Shown here piece after piece: positions 24,718-33,195 of a DNA stretch of 64,000 bases. The notes beneath the pieces were generated by a model. The model was not told the origin of the DNA, ran no database searches, and saw nothing but the letters and a program-made list of their open reading frames with translations. Origin of the DNA: Novosphingobium pentaromativorans US6-1 (GTDB lineage Bacteria > Pseudomonadota > Alphaproteobacteria > Sphingomonadales > Sphingomonadaceae). Position 1 is the stretch's first letter; every line of letters begins with the position of its first letter. A program made the translations under genes and the position numbers. Location of the stretch: the NCBI RefSeq assembly GCF_000767465.1, contig NZ_CP009292.1:496001-560000 (forward strand). The letters run 5' to 3'.

Positions 24718-26405
24718 CAGTGTGCTCCCTTGGGGAAATAGGGCCGCCCTGCCTTGTCGGCCTCGAGCTTTTCCTCGGTGTCGGGGAACAGGCCGTTCAT
24801 CCTGCTCGGCAGGTTCGGCTTGACGTACCAATCGGGCGGGAAGTCAGCCGCGCGCGTGCCATTGATGTCGCGATTGACGATGCCCGCGCTGGTCTTGCGC
24901 GTGTAGGGAACGACATGATCGCCCTTCCCGTTCGCAAGCTCATCGAACAGGGCATTGCGCAGCGCGACCTTCTCATCGAGATAGTCGGGATCGTTGATCA
25001 GATTGACTTTTTCCTCAGGATCCTTGCCGAGATCGTAGAGCTCCTCGATATCCCAGACGCCGTGGTACTGGATGTACTTGATCCGGTTGCGTTCGATCGC
25101 AAACGTCGTGGGCGTCTGCGGGAAACTCCACTCCCAGTAATACTCGTAAACGAAATCCCCCGGCTTCCACTCTGACGGCGCGGTCTTGCCCTCGGCCAGG
25201 GAGAGGAAGCTGCTGCCCTCCATCTGGCCCGGCTTGTCGACCCCCGCGAGATCGAGGAACGTGGGAGCAAGGTCCAGGTTGCGCACGAGCGCCGGGTTGG
25301 TAACATCCTGGGGAACAAGGCCCGGAGCCCAGACCACCATCGGCACACGCACCGAAGGTTCATAGGCATTGCGCTTGTCGATCAACCCGTGATCGCCGAA
25401 AAGAAAGCCGTTGTCCGAATAGAAGACGATCATCGTCTTCTTGTCGAGCTTGTTGGAGCGCAGATACTTGAGGATACGGCCAAGGCTGTCGTCGACGGAT
25501 GAGAGCGTCTCATAGTAGCTGCGCACGACCTCCGTCAGGTCCACATTGGTGTGGTATGGAAAATCGGCGCCGTGCCAGCTGTTGCGCTGGTTCTGGACCC
25601 AGACCGGCTTGCCCTTCCGGTTCTCGGGCGTATCGGCCATGGTATCGGGCAGCTCGATCGGCAGATCGTCGTACTGGTGTTCGTGGCGCTTGGCCGGGAC
25701 CGTATCGGAGTGGACTGCCTTGTGGCTAAGGTAAAGGAAGAAGGGCTTCGACTTGTCACGCCCGTTTTCCAGCCAATCCATGGCATAGTCAGTCAGCTCG
25801 TCGGTGATGTAGCCCTTGCGCTTGACCTCTGTGCCATCGACGTTGAGCATCTGGCGTTGGCCTGCGGCGATCTGCGCTGGGGATAGCTGATCGGTCGGCA
25901 GGTAGGTTCCTTGCCCCTTGAAGCTGACCCATCGGTTAAATCCGGGGCGCGGAGCGTCCGTGTCATTCCCCATGTGCCACTTGCCGAAGAAGCTGGTCTG
26001 GTAGCCCGCCTTCTGCAGGTAGCTGGGAAAGAAGATCAGGCCCTCTTCCGAGGAATTGTTATTGTCGATGACACGATGATTGCGCGCCGTCTGCCCGGTC
26101 AGGATCGTTGCGCGGCTGGGACTGCACAGCGACGAGGTGACAACCGCGTTCGGGAAATAGGTGCCATGTTTGGCAAGGTAGTCGATATTGGGCGTCTTCA
26201 GCCCGGGCGTGAGAAAGCCCATGGCATCGAAGCGCAGATCGTCGACAAGGACGAAGATCATGTTGGGATGCGTCGCTTCGTGTGTCGCTGTCGATGCAAC
26301 CGGCGCTTCCCGGGCGGTAAGAGCGGTCGAGGCAAGCGGCAGGGTGGCGAAGGCCGCGCAGCCCGCCAGGGCAATACGCTTCAGCAGGTTGCCGGAACGG
26401 TTCAT
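24717..26405 (-). CDS. Sulfatase 2
   Basis: A 562-residue exported sulfatase. A signal peptide covers about the first 30 residues. C94 in CSPSRATILTG is the formylglycine site; DD in VLVDDLRFD and YSDNGFLFGDHG supply metal ligands; FFGKWHMG holds the catalytic Lys/His segment. The domain pattern resembles N-acetylglucosamine-6-sulfatase or choline-sulfatase-like members. Its ATG overlaps the stop of sulfatase 3 by four bases (ATGA) and its stop overlaps sulfatase 1, so the three are translationally coupled. The substrate is not known. Confidence 0.9.
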   Translation of the reverse strand: MNRSGNLLKRIALAGCAAFATLPLASTALTAREAPVASTATHEATHPNMIFVLVDDLRFDAMGFLTPGLKTPNIDYLAKHGTYFPNAVVTSSLCSPSRATILTGQTARNHRVIDNNNSSEEGLIFFPSYLQKAGYQTSFFGKWHMGNDTDAPRPGFNRWVSFKGQGTYLPTDQLSPAQIAAGQRQMLNVDGTEVKRKGYITDELTDYAMDWLENGRDKSKPFFLYLSHKAVHSDTVPAKRHEHQYDDLPIELPDTMADTPENRKGKPVWVQNQRNSWHGADFPYHTNVDLTEVVRSYYETLSSVDDSLGRILKYLRSNKLDKKTMIVFYSDNGFLFGDHGLIDKRNAYEPSVRVPMVVWAPGLVPQDVTNPALVRNLDLAPTFLDLAGVDKPGQMEGSSFLSLAEGKTAPSEWKPGDFVYEYYWEWSFPQTPTTFAIERNRIKYIQYHGVWDIEELYDLGKDPEEKVNLINDPDYLDEKVALRNALFDELANGKGDHVVPYTRKTSAGIVNRDINGTRAADFPPDWYVKPNLPSRMNGLFPDTEEKLEADKAGRPYFPKGAH

Positions 26406-28147
26406 TGCTTGGTTTCCTTGTTGTTCGTCTCGCGCCCTGTGTCGAACTCGTCAGCGTAGACATCGTACTGGCGCATGTAGTCTGGCCCCTCGGTCAAGGT
26501 GACGCCGTAGCGCCGTGCCTCACTTTCCCACAGGGCCTTCAATTCGGCGAGCTTTTCCGGGTTGGTCGCGGACAAGTCCCTGGATTCGTTCGGGTCATTG
26601 TCCATATCGAACAGCCGCCATTCGTCGGTCTCGAACGGAGTGCCGAGGCGATGAACGGCAACTGCACGCCAGTGGCCGGCACGGATCGCGCGGTTGCCGC
26701 GCAGTTCGAAGTACTGGACCGGACGGGGCGACGGCGCCGAGGCCGAAGCCATTGTCGCGGTGATCGTGCGGCCCGCCAGGGGAATCTGGACCGCCTCCCC
26801 GTCAGGCACGGCAAAGCTCGCCCCGGCCAGCTGCGCAAGGGTGGGAGCGATGTCGATGTCGTCGACGGCCTGGTGCCGAATTGCGCCGGCCTCCAGATTA
26901 CCGGCAGCCCAGCTGACGATAAGGGGCGCACGAACGCCGCCAAGATAGGGCCACGACTTGTATCGGCGATAGGGCGTTGCGCTGGCGATCGTCCATGGCA
27001 CCTGCATGGCGATCTGTTCCCGTCCGATTGCGGGCATGCGATCGATCAGGGCATCAGGGTCTGCCGGCTCAGGCGGATAGAGGCGGCCGAAGGAACCGGT
27101 CTCGCCGCCTTCGGACGAAGGGCCATTGTCAGACAGGACGACGAAAAGTGTATTCTCGTATTCCCCGCGCTGCTTGAGGTCTTCCACCAGCCTGCCGAGT
27201 TGCGCATCGGCGTGCTCAAGGAAACCCGCATAAGTCGCCATGAAGCGGGCGTAGACCTGCCGTTCGTTGTCCGACAGTGAAGACCATTGTCGATCACGGG
27301 GATCATGTGGCGGCAGCTCGGTTTCCGGCGGCACCAGTCCCATGCGCTTCTGACGCGCAAGGCGTTCTTCCCGGATCGCATCCCAGCCACGCTCATAGAC
27401 GCCTGCGTAACGATCGATCCACTCCTCGCGAACCTGGACAGGCGAATGCGTCGCGCCGAAGGCGAGATAGAGGAAGAACGGATCCTTTGCATCCAGCTTG
27501 TCTATCCGCGCAATCGCTTCATCCACGATCGCGGACGAGAAGTGATATCCGGGATCGTCCGGCTTGCCGATGTTGCGGTTGCCATCGATCAATTCGGGAC
27601 GATACTGGTCCTGCCAGCCCCCGATGAAACCATAAAACTGATCGAACCCGCGTTGCAGCGGCCAGTTGGCGTTGTTTCCGGGTGCCCCGTCTTCCCAAGC
27701 AGGGCTCAGGTGCCACTTGCCTACACCCAGCGTGACATAGCCGGCATCCTTGAGGACCGCGGGCAGCAGCCGCGCGTTCTGTCGCAGGACGCCCGGCACA
27801 TTCGCGCGCGGTGTTTTGCCGCCTGCAGTAAGGTCCAGCATGTTCATGGTATGGCTGTTGCGGCCAGAAAGCAGCGCTGCACGCGTCGGCGAGCAGATCG
27901 CCCGGGTATCGAAGTGCGAATAGCGCAGGCCAGAGGCTGCCAGCGCATCGATTGCCGGAGTGCGGATTTCGGCGCCAAAGCAGCCGAAATCGGAGAAACC
28001 GGTATCGTCGAGCACGACCAGAACGATGTTGGGCCGCTTGGCCCCCGCTGCAAGCGGAAGCGATGCACAGGCGGAGCTCAACGTGGAAGCGCCAAGCAGG
28101 AGGCCAAGCCTGGCGACGGCCTCGCGTCGATTCAGACGGTCCATCAT
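26402..28147 (-). CDS. Sulfatase 3 (AtsA-like arylsulfatase, probable lipoprotein)
   Basis: A 581-residue sulfatase. C85 in CSPTRAALLSGR is the formylglycine site; DD at 47-48 and SDNGPSSEGG supply metal ligands; GVGKWHLS holds the catalytic Lys and His. An LSSAC lipobox places Cys27 as the lipidated residue. Its length and motif spacing fit the bacterial arylsulfatase (AtsA) group, which hydrolyses aryl sulfates as well as natural esters. It begins 2 bp after the GH3 stop; a second ATG at 28144 is equally possible. No formylglycine-generating enzyme is encoded in the window. Confidence 0.9.
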   Translation of the reverse strand: MMDRLNRREAVARLGLLLGASTLSSACASLPLAAGAKRPNIVLVVLDDTGFSDFGCFGAEIRTPAIDALAASGLRYSHFDTRAICSPTRAALLSGRNSHTMNMLDLTAGGKTPRANVPGVLRQNARLLPAVLKDAGYVTLGVGKWHLSPAWEDGAPGNNANWPLQRGFDQFYGFIGGWQDQYRPELIDGNRNIGKPDDPGYHFSSAIVDEAIARIDKLDAKDPFFLYLAFGATHSPVQVREEWIDRYAGVYERGWDAIREERLARQKRMGLVPPETELPPHDPRDRQWSSLSDNERQVYARFMATYAGFLEHADAQLGRLVEDLKQRGEYENTLFVVLSDNGPSSEGGETGSFGRLYPPEPADPDALIDRMPAIGREQIAMQVPWTIASATPYRRYKSWPYLGGVRAPLIVSWAAGNLEAGAIRHQAVDDIDIAPTLAQLAGASFAVPDGEAVQIPLAGRTITATMASASAPSPRPVQYFELRGNRAIRAGHWRAVAVHRLGTPFETDEWRLFDMDNDPNESRDLSATNPEKLAELKALWESEARRYGVTLTEGPDYMRQYDVYADEFDTGRETNNKETKQ

Positions 28148-28149
28148 GG

Positions 28150-30144
28150 TCAGTTCTTCTTGTAGTAGTGGAGAGGATAGAGTGGCCGTTCGCTGTCAGC
28201 GGGTGTGCCGGGGCGCTGTGCCTCGACCGCGTCCATTGAGGAGGGAAGCTCGAAGGGCAACGTGCCTTCGGCCTTTGTTCGCCCGGCGAGAACGTCAAAC
28301 AGTGCGGCATCGCCAGCGCCAAAATCGGCGAGAAGCAGATTGGCCCTGCGCTTGAGCGGCGTCACGATGGCCGGCCGGTCCAGATAAATCGAAACGGCCA
28401 GCGGCAAGCCGGGCGGAAGCGCCTCGATCGCGGCAATGTCCGGATCGCCAGGCGCGAAGGCAAGACTGCCTTCATGCTGGATCGAGCCGAAGAAATATCC
28501 GGGATGAAGCATTTCGTGCGGCGCTGCCGTGCGCAACACCGCAAAGTCTGCCTTTGCAGGGTCTTCGACGACCTCGTACCCGGCAGCCCTGGCAGCGGCC
28601 GGATCGACATTATGCAGCCAGACCCGCCCGGAAGTTGTGCCCGCGATGCTGCCGTCATCCTCCAGTCGCACCATCACACGGCCCTGGGCCAGGCGCGCAG
28701 CCTGTCTGTCTTGCGAAGTTCCTGCGGTTCGTTCGGCCTCCGCCGGATCGACGAAAGGTGCCTCGAACAGACCCAGCCGGAAGCTCTGTCGCAGAATGCG
28801 GCCTACGGCTTCGTCGACCTGAGACGGAGTGACAAGGCCGGCGCGAATGGCTTCCAGCAGTGCCGCGGTATCCATTACGCCGCCGAACTGGTCCACCCCT
28901 GCCGAAACCGCCCGCGCAAAGCGCTCGGGACGGCTCAGGTCTTCCACGCCCCAGGCCGTCGACATGCCTTCGAAGCTGGGCCGCTCGCCCTTGGGAAAAC
29001 CGTTGCGGCAGATCTCGCCGCAGTCCTCGGTCACGCCCCAGTCCGTCAGCACGACGCCGTCGAAACCGAAACGGGTGCGCAGCAGGTCATGGACCAGCAC
29101 CTTGCTGTACGCGGCGCCGACCGGCTCTACAGCCTGCCCGTCGACCGTCAGTCCTTGCGCGATCGTATAGGCAGGCATCACTGCAGAGGGATGCACCGCA
29201 AATGCCGCCTCGAAGGGCCGGAGGTGATCGTTGAGTTCTGTTTCATCGATCGCAGCGAAACGTCCGTAGCGGTTATGCGCGTCCCAACCGTCCTTGGCCG
29301 CCCCATAGCCGACGAAGTGCTTGGCCACGGTTGCCAAGCCATCGCGGGTGGGACCGTCCGCGCTGCCCTGCAGGCCCTCTACCAGCGCTGCCGCAAGCGG
29401 CGCGGCGCTGGTCGCGCTTTCTCCCAGCGATCCGCTGATCCGCGCCCAGCGAGGCTCAGTGGCCAGGTCAAGCTGCGGGCCCAGGAGCATTGAAAAACCT
29501 GTCGCGCGCAGATCCCGGCGAACGGTTGAAGCGAACTGGCTGACAAGGGCCATATCGCCCAAACCGGCAAATCCGGTCGTATCGGGCCAGGCGCTGAAGC
29601 CGCCGCTTTGCACGCCGGCGCCAATGGTGCTGGCAATGTGATGTCGCGGATCGGTGGCGATGACGGCGGGAATGCCGAGCCGTCCCTTTTCCGCTGCGTC
29701 CTGTAACGTGTTGTTCGCTTCGGCCAGCTGCCCCAGCGGCAAGACCAGCATCGAATTGAAATGCGTGATGCCCTGGCCAACAACCAGGTGCGATACGGCG
29801 CCCATGGCATACCCGCTGGCCGGCTGCCCGAAAGGTGCGTTCGAAAAGGCATTGGCGAATACCATCTGCCCGGCCTTCTCCTCGATCGTCATGCGGGAGA
29901 GAAGATCGGCAGCGCGCTCATCCGGTGAAAGACGCCAGTCTTCATAAGCCGTGAGCGTCCCATTCCGATCGAGATCGCGGAATTGCAGGCCGTCCACCTC
30001 GATGACTGGAATCGACCGAGAGACGATGCGAGGCTGCGCTATCCGTTCCGCGCCAGCGAGTGGATGCCCGGCCACCGCCGCACAAGCTGAAAGGCTAACT
30101 GCCACGCTGCAGGAAATGGCCAAACTGGTAACGAAACGACGCAA
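28150..30144 (-). CDS. Glycoside hydrolase family 3 beta-glucosidase-like lipoprotein
   Basis: A 664-residue exported enzyme. A signal peptide ends in an LSAC lipobox (Cys21). Conserved GH3 features are the KHFVGYG motif (K275, H276) and the nucleophile D368 in VVLTDWG. The start is a TTG at 30144 with GAGAGGA about 6 bases upstream. It is the first gene of the operon GH3-sulfatase 3-sulfatase 2-sulfatase 1. The GH3 family removes terminal sugars (often beta-glucose or beta-xylose), including from phenolic glycosides; with the sulfatases this suggests stripping of a sulfated glycoside or glycan at the cell surface. Confidence 0.9.
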   Translation of the reverse strand: MRRFVTSLAISCSVAVSLSACAAVAGHPLAGAERIAQPRIVSRSIPVIEVDGLQFRDLDRNGTLTAYEDWRLSPDERAADLLSRMTIEEKAGQMVFANAFSNAPFGQPASGYAMGAVSHLVVGQGITHFNSMLVLPLGQLAEANNTLQDAAEKGRLGIPAVIATDPRHHIASTIGAGVQSGGFSAWPDTTGFAGLGDMALVSQFASTVRRDLRATGFSMLLGPQLDLATEPRWARISGSLGESATSAAPLAAALVEGLQGSADGPTRDGLATVAKHFVGYGAAKDGWDAHNRYGRFAAIDETELNDHLRPFEAAFAVHPSAVMPAYTIAQGLTVDGQAVEPVGAAYSKVLVHDLLRTRFGFDGVVLTDWGVTEDCGEICRNGFPKGERPSFEGMSTAWGVEDLSRPERFARAVSAGVDQFGGVMDTAALLEAIRAGLVTPSQVDEAVGRILRQSFRLGLFEAPFVDPAEAERTAGTSQDRQAARLAQGRVMVRLEDDGSIAGTTSGRVWLHNVDPAAARAAGYEVVEDPAKADFAVLRTAAPHEMLHPGYFFGSIQHEGSLAFAPGDPDIAAIEALPPGLPLAVSIYLDRPAIVTPLKRRANLLLADFGAGDAALFDVLAGRTKAEGTLPFELPSSMDAVEAQRPGTPADSERPLYPLHYYKKN

Positions 30145-30262
30145 GACTGTCCTCTCCCGATCCTACGGGAGACTGGATCTCCCATTTTTATCGCGCATTA
30201 TCCCAGGCGGCGGGCCGACCGCGCAAGATGGATCAGGAATTCATACCGGCCATATCCAATTT

Positions 30263-30291
30263 TCCAAACGCATAGTTGTGATGAGTTTGGA
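30263..30291. promoter_or_regulatory. Inverted repeat upstream of the GH3 operon
   Basis: TCCAAAC (30263-30269) and GTTTGGA (30285-30291) are perfect inverted arms separated by 15 bp, between the LysR gene and the GH3-sulfatase operon. Size and position suit a LysR-type site. A related ATCCAA sequence occurs near 31323 before sulfatase 4. Confidence 0.45.
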
Positions 30292-30307
30292 TCAAGAATG
30301 GTTATAG

Positions 30308-31234
30308 TTAGGCAACCGGACCGGATGGCCTCTCGCCCGTTGCCTGGAATTGCAATTCGGCCAGAAGCCAACGAATCCCGGCATCGTCGACGCGCGTGGC
30401 ATGAATCTGCGCCACTTCCTCCATTGGCGGCAGTGCAATCGGCAATGGCTGGATCACGAGCGGATGCGATTCCACGAAGACTTCCGCCAGTCGGCGCTGG
30501 ACAACCGCAATCCGGTCCGTGCCTGCAAGGACCTGTCCCAGAGCACTGAAGCTTGTGATGAACACCTCCAGGCGTCTCTTCTGGCGGTAGGGCTGGAGAT
30601 GCCTTTCGGCAAATGTCAGCTCCTGGTGCGGGCCCACGCTCACCGTTACCTGCTTGGCGCTGCAGAACCGGTCGATGTCCGGGGGCGTAGCCATGACGGG
30701 ATTCTCAGCCGCGCCCAGGATGACATGAGTATCGTGAAACAGCAGCGTCACCGGATGCCGCTCATCGAGGAACTGCGCGGGGCTGATGATCACATCGATG
30801 TCACCGCTATCGAGCCTCTCGCCAATGCCGACACCGGGCGGGATGATTTCAAACTCAAGGCCGGGAGCCTCAACCAGCAAGCGACGCAACATCGGCGCGA
30901 TAACGACCATCAACACATAGTCGGACGCCCCGATCCTGAACCGCCGCCGCGATGTGGCAGGTTCGAACTGGTGCGTGGCCGACGTCAACTGCTCTGCCTT
31001 GCCAAGCATTTCCCTGACCGTCGGACGTAAGCTGGCCGAAAAGGCAGTGGGAACCATTTGTCGTCCGACCGGAATGAGAAGCTCGTCATGGAAATATTCG
31101 CGCAGCCGGGACAGCGCAGCGCTGACCGCAGGCTGGCTGAGGTTGAGCTTGCGGGCGGCACGTGACACGCTGCGCTCGTCCAGCAGGATATCGAGAACGT
31201 GGATGAGATTCAGGTCGAGTCCGCGAAAACGCAT
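30308..31234 (-). CDS. LysR-family transcriptional regulator (NodD-like)
   Basis: A 308-residue regulator. The start MRFRGLDLNLIHVLDILLDE and the helix-turn-helix SVSRAARKLNLSQPAVSAALSRLR (residues about 22-45, quoted in parts) match NodD-like LysR proteins; the remainder is the two-lobed effector domain. It lies upstream of the GH3-sulfatase operon on the same strand and diverges from sulfatase 4, so it is well placed to control both. Its inducer may be a phenolic compound, as for relatives, which is inference. Confidence 0.88.
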   Translation of the reverse strand: MRFRGLDLNLIHVLDILLDERSVSRAARKLNLSQPAVSAALSRLREYFHDELLIPVGRQMVPTAFSASLRPTVREMLGKAEQLTSATHQFEPATSRRRFRIGASDYVLMVVIAPMLRRLLVEAPGLEFEIIPPGVGIGERLDSGDIDVIISPAQFLDERHPVTLLFHDTHVILGAAENPVMATPPDIDRFCSAKQVTVSVGPHQELTFAERHLQPYRQKRRLEVFITSFSALGQVLAGTDRIAVVQRRLAEVFVESHPLVIQPLPIALPPMEEVAQIHATRVDDAGIRWLLAELQFQATGERPSGPVA

Positions 31235-31270
31235 ACTGAAAGGCCTCGAAAGCGAGTGGAACGGCCGACC

Positions 31271-31284
31271 ATATCTATCCAGAT
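31271..31284. promoter_or_regulatory. TATCT-N4-AGATA inverted repeat between lysR and sulfatase 4
   Basis: The 14-bp inverted repeat lies in the AT-rich 140 bp divergent region between the LysR gene and sulfatase 4, about 38 bp upstream of the LysR start. It is a plausible binding or autoregulation site. Confidence 0.35.
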
Positions 31285-31374
31285 ACGTTATGACTCACAA
31301 TTGCCAATGTAAATTTTTGTTTATCCAAATTCCCGTCTAGGCATTACTCTCCGGGAGAAGGAACAGCAAAACGG

Positions 31375-33051
31375 ATGACACCGCATCGCAATGCGCAGGC
31401 CGCTGCGCGGCTCTTCAAGACACCAATCCAGCGTTGGACCAGCAAGATCCGCCTCTTCGCCTGCAGCGGCGCGGTCGGCATGATGGCCCTTTCCGCGGCC
31501 GACGTTGGCAACGCCGCCACACTCACCGCTGCCGCGCGCGGCTGGCACGGCACTGCCGGCTCCGCGGTTGATGCCCCGACAGTCCATACCACTTCTGACC
31601 AACCCCAGCAGCACAAGCGCCAGAACGTCCTGCTGATCATCTCGGACGATCTGGCAGCGCGCATCGGCCCCTACCAAGCCGATGTCCGCACGCCCAATCT
31701 CGACCGCCTGGCCTCTCAAGGGGTAACCTTCGATCGGGCCTATTCACAGTTTCCATGGTGCGCGCCAAGCCGAGCCTCGTTCCTGACCGGAACCCGGCCC
31801 GATACGACTGGCGTCTATAACCTGTGGACGCCCTTCCGCAGAAAGCTGCCGGACATCGCGACCCTGCCCCAGTATTTCCGCCAGAACGGCTACTTCTCCG
31901 GCAGGGTTGGCAAGGTATTTCACCAGGGCGTGCCGGGCGACATCGGGACGAGCGGTCCTGACGACCCACAATCGTGGGACATGGTCGTCAATCCCAGCGG
32001 CCGAGACCGCGATGCGGAAAACGGCAGACTGAACGATCTCACTCCCGGCATTCCATATGGCTCTGCACTGACCTATCTCGCCGATGACGGCGAGGACGAA
32101 GAGCAGACCGATGGCAAGGTCGCCAGCGAAGCGATCCGGATGATCGAACAGCACAAGGACGATCCCTTCTTCATTGCCGTGGGCTTCTATCGACCGCACG
32201 TGCCCGAAGTGGTGCCCAAGAAGTATTTCGACCTCTACCCGCTCGACAGGATCAAGCTGGCATACGAAACTCCGGAAACGCTCGCGCAGGTATTACCAGC
32301 CAGCAAGGCCTGGACCCCCGACAATTTCGGCATGACCGAAACCGAGCAGCGGGAGATCATCCGCGCCTATCTTGCCGCAACCAGCTTCGTCGATGCCCAG
32401 GTCGGCCGCGTACTCGACGCGGTAGACCGGATGGGGCTTGCCGACGACACGATCGTTGTCTTCATGAGCGATCATGGCTTCCTGCTCGGCGAGCATGGGC
32501 AATGGATGAAGAACATCCTCTTCGAGGAATCTGCTCAGGTACCGCTCATCATCCGGGTCCCCGGCACGAAGAACGCAGGCGAGCATTCACCGCGCACCGT
32601 CGAACTGCTCGACATCTATCCGACGCTCACCCAGATGGCTGGCTTGCCGCATTACAACCGCAATCAGGGAACCAGCCTGGCCGAGCTACTCGCGGATCCC
32701 GACAGCCCCTCCTGGGCCAAGCCGGCGCTGTCACAGGTCAACGGCGGGCGCAGTGTCCGGACCGAACGCTGGCGCTATACGGAATGGGAGCAAGGCAAGG
32801 ACGGCAGGGAACTCTACGACCACGCGGCGGATCCGCTTGAACATCGCAACCTTGCGGACGATCCGCGCTACGCGCAAGTCGTGTCGCTCCTGCGCGCAAT
32901 GCTGCCTCCCGGCCCGGTTGAAAAGCGCATGGGCAGCATCGGCTACGATGCCGCTCGCGACTGCTTGCTCAAGCCGTTGGGACCACGCCCGGACAAGGCG
33001 GACATCGACAAACCCGGCGTCCAACGCCCGTGCGACATGATCGATCCGTGA
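31375..33051 (+). CDS. Sulfatase 4 (iduronate-2-sulfatase-like)
   Basis: A 558-residue sulfatase. C129 in WCAPSRASFLTG is the formylglycine site; ISDDL near 90-93 and MSDHGFLLGEHGQW supply metal ligands; RVGKVFH holds the catalytic Lys/His. The pattern R-P-D-T-T-x-V-Y-N-L after the cysteine and the later GFYRPHVP segment are typical of iduronate-2-sulfatase-like proteins. The N-terminus has a late hydrophobic segment (about residues 25-48), so it is probably exported. It is transcribed away from the LysR gene and convergent with the LLM gene. Confidence 0.9.
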   Translation: MTPHRNAQAAARLFKTPIQRWTSKIRLFACSGAVGMMALSAADVGNAATLTAAARGWHGTAGSAVDAPTVHTTSDQPQQHKRQNVLLIISDDLAARIGPYQADVRTPNLDRLASQGVTFDRAYSQFPWCAPSRASFLTGTRPDTTGVYNLWTPFRRKLPDIATLPQYFRQNGYFSGRVGKVFHQGVPGDIGTSGPDDPQSWDMVVNPSGRDRDAENGRLNDLTPGIPYGSALTYLADDGEDEEQTDGKVASEAIRMIEQHKDDPFFIAVGFYRPHVPEVVPKKYFDLYPLDRIKLAYETPETLAQVLPASKAWTPDNFGMTETEQREIIRAYLAATSFVDAQVGRVLDAVDRMGLADDTIVVFMSDHGFLLGEHGQWMKNILFEESAQVPLIIRVPGTKNAGEHSPRTVELLDIYPTLTQMAGLPHYNRNQGTSLAELLADPDSPSWAKPALSQVNGGRSVRTERWRYTEWEQGKDGRELYDHAADPLEHRNLADDPRYAQVVSLLRAMLPPGPVEKRMGSIGYDAARDCLLKPLGPRPDKADIDKPGVQRPCDMIDP

Positions 33052-33132
33052 TCCCCTGACGCGAAGCTGCATAGCCCGGGACAAAGCATGGGGGGCACTT
33101 CAACGACCATCGCGGCCGGCCGACAAGCCAGA

Positions 33133-33164
33133 TAAAAAAACAGTGCCGGCACAAGGCCGGCACT
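33133..33164 (-). terminator. Rho-independent terminator at the end of the LLM operon
   Basis: AGTGCCGGC and GCCGGCACT form a perfect 9-bp stem with a 5-base loop (33142-33164); seven A's at 33134-33140 become a T-run on the minus strand. It lies about 30 bp beyond the LLM stop, at the end of a ten-gene minus-strand run. Confidence 0.85.
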
Positions 33165-33195
33165 GACAACAGATACGGTAGCGTGGCTTACCGGA

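Noticed and set aside
30299..30313. GTTATAGTTAGG at the end of the LysR gene as another operator copy
   Set aside because: It departs from the consensus in the right half and lies at the 3-prime end of lysR, not in a promoter.
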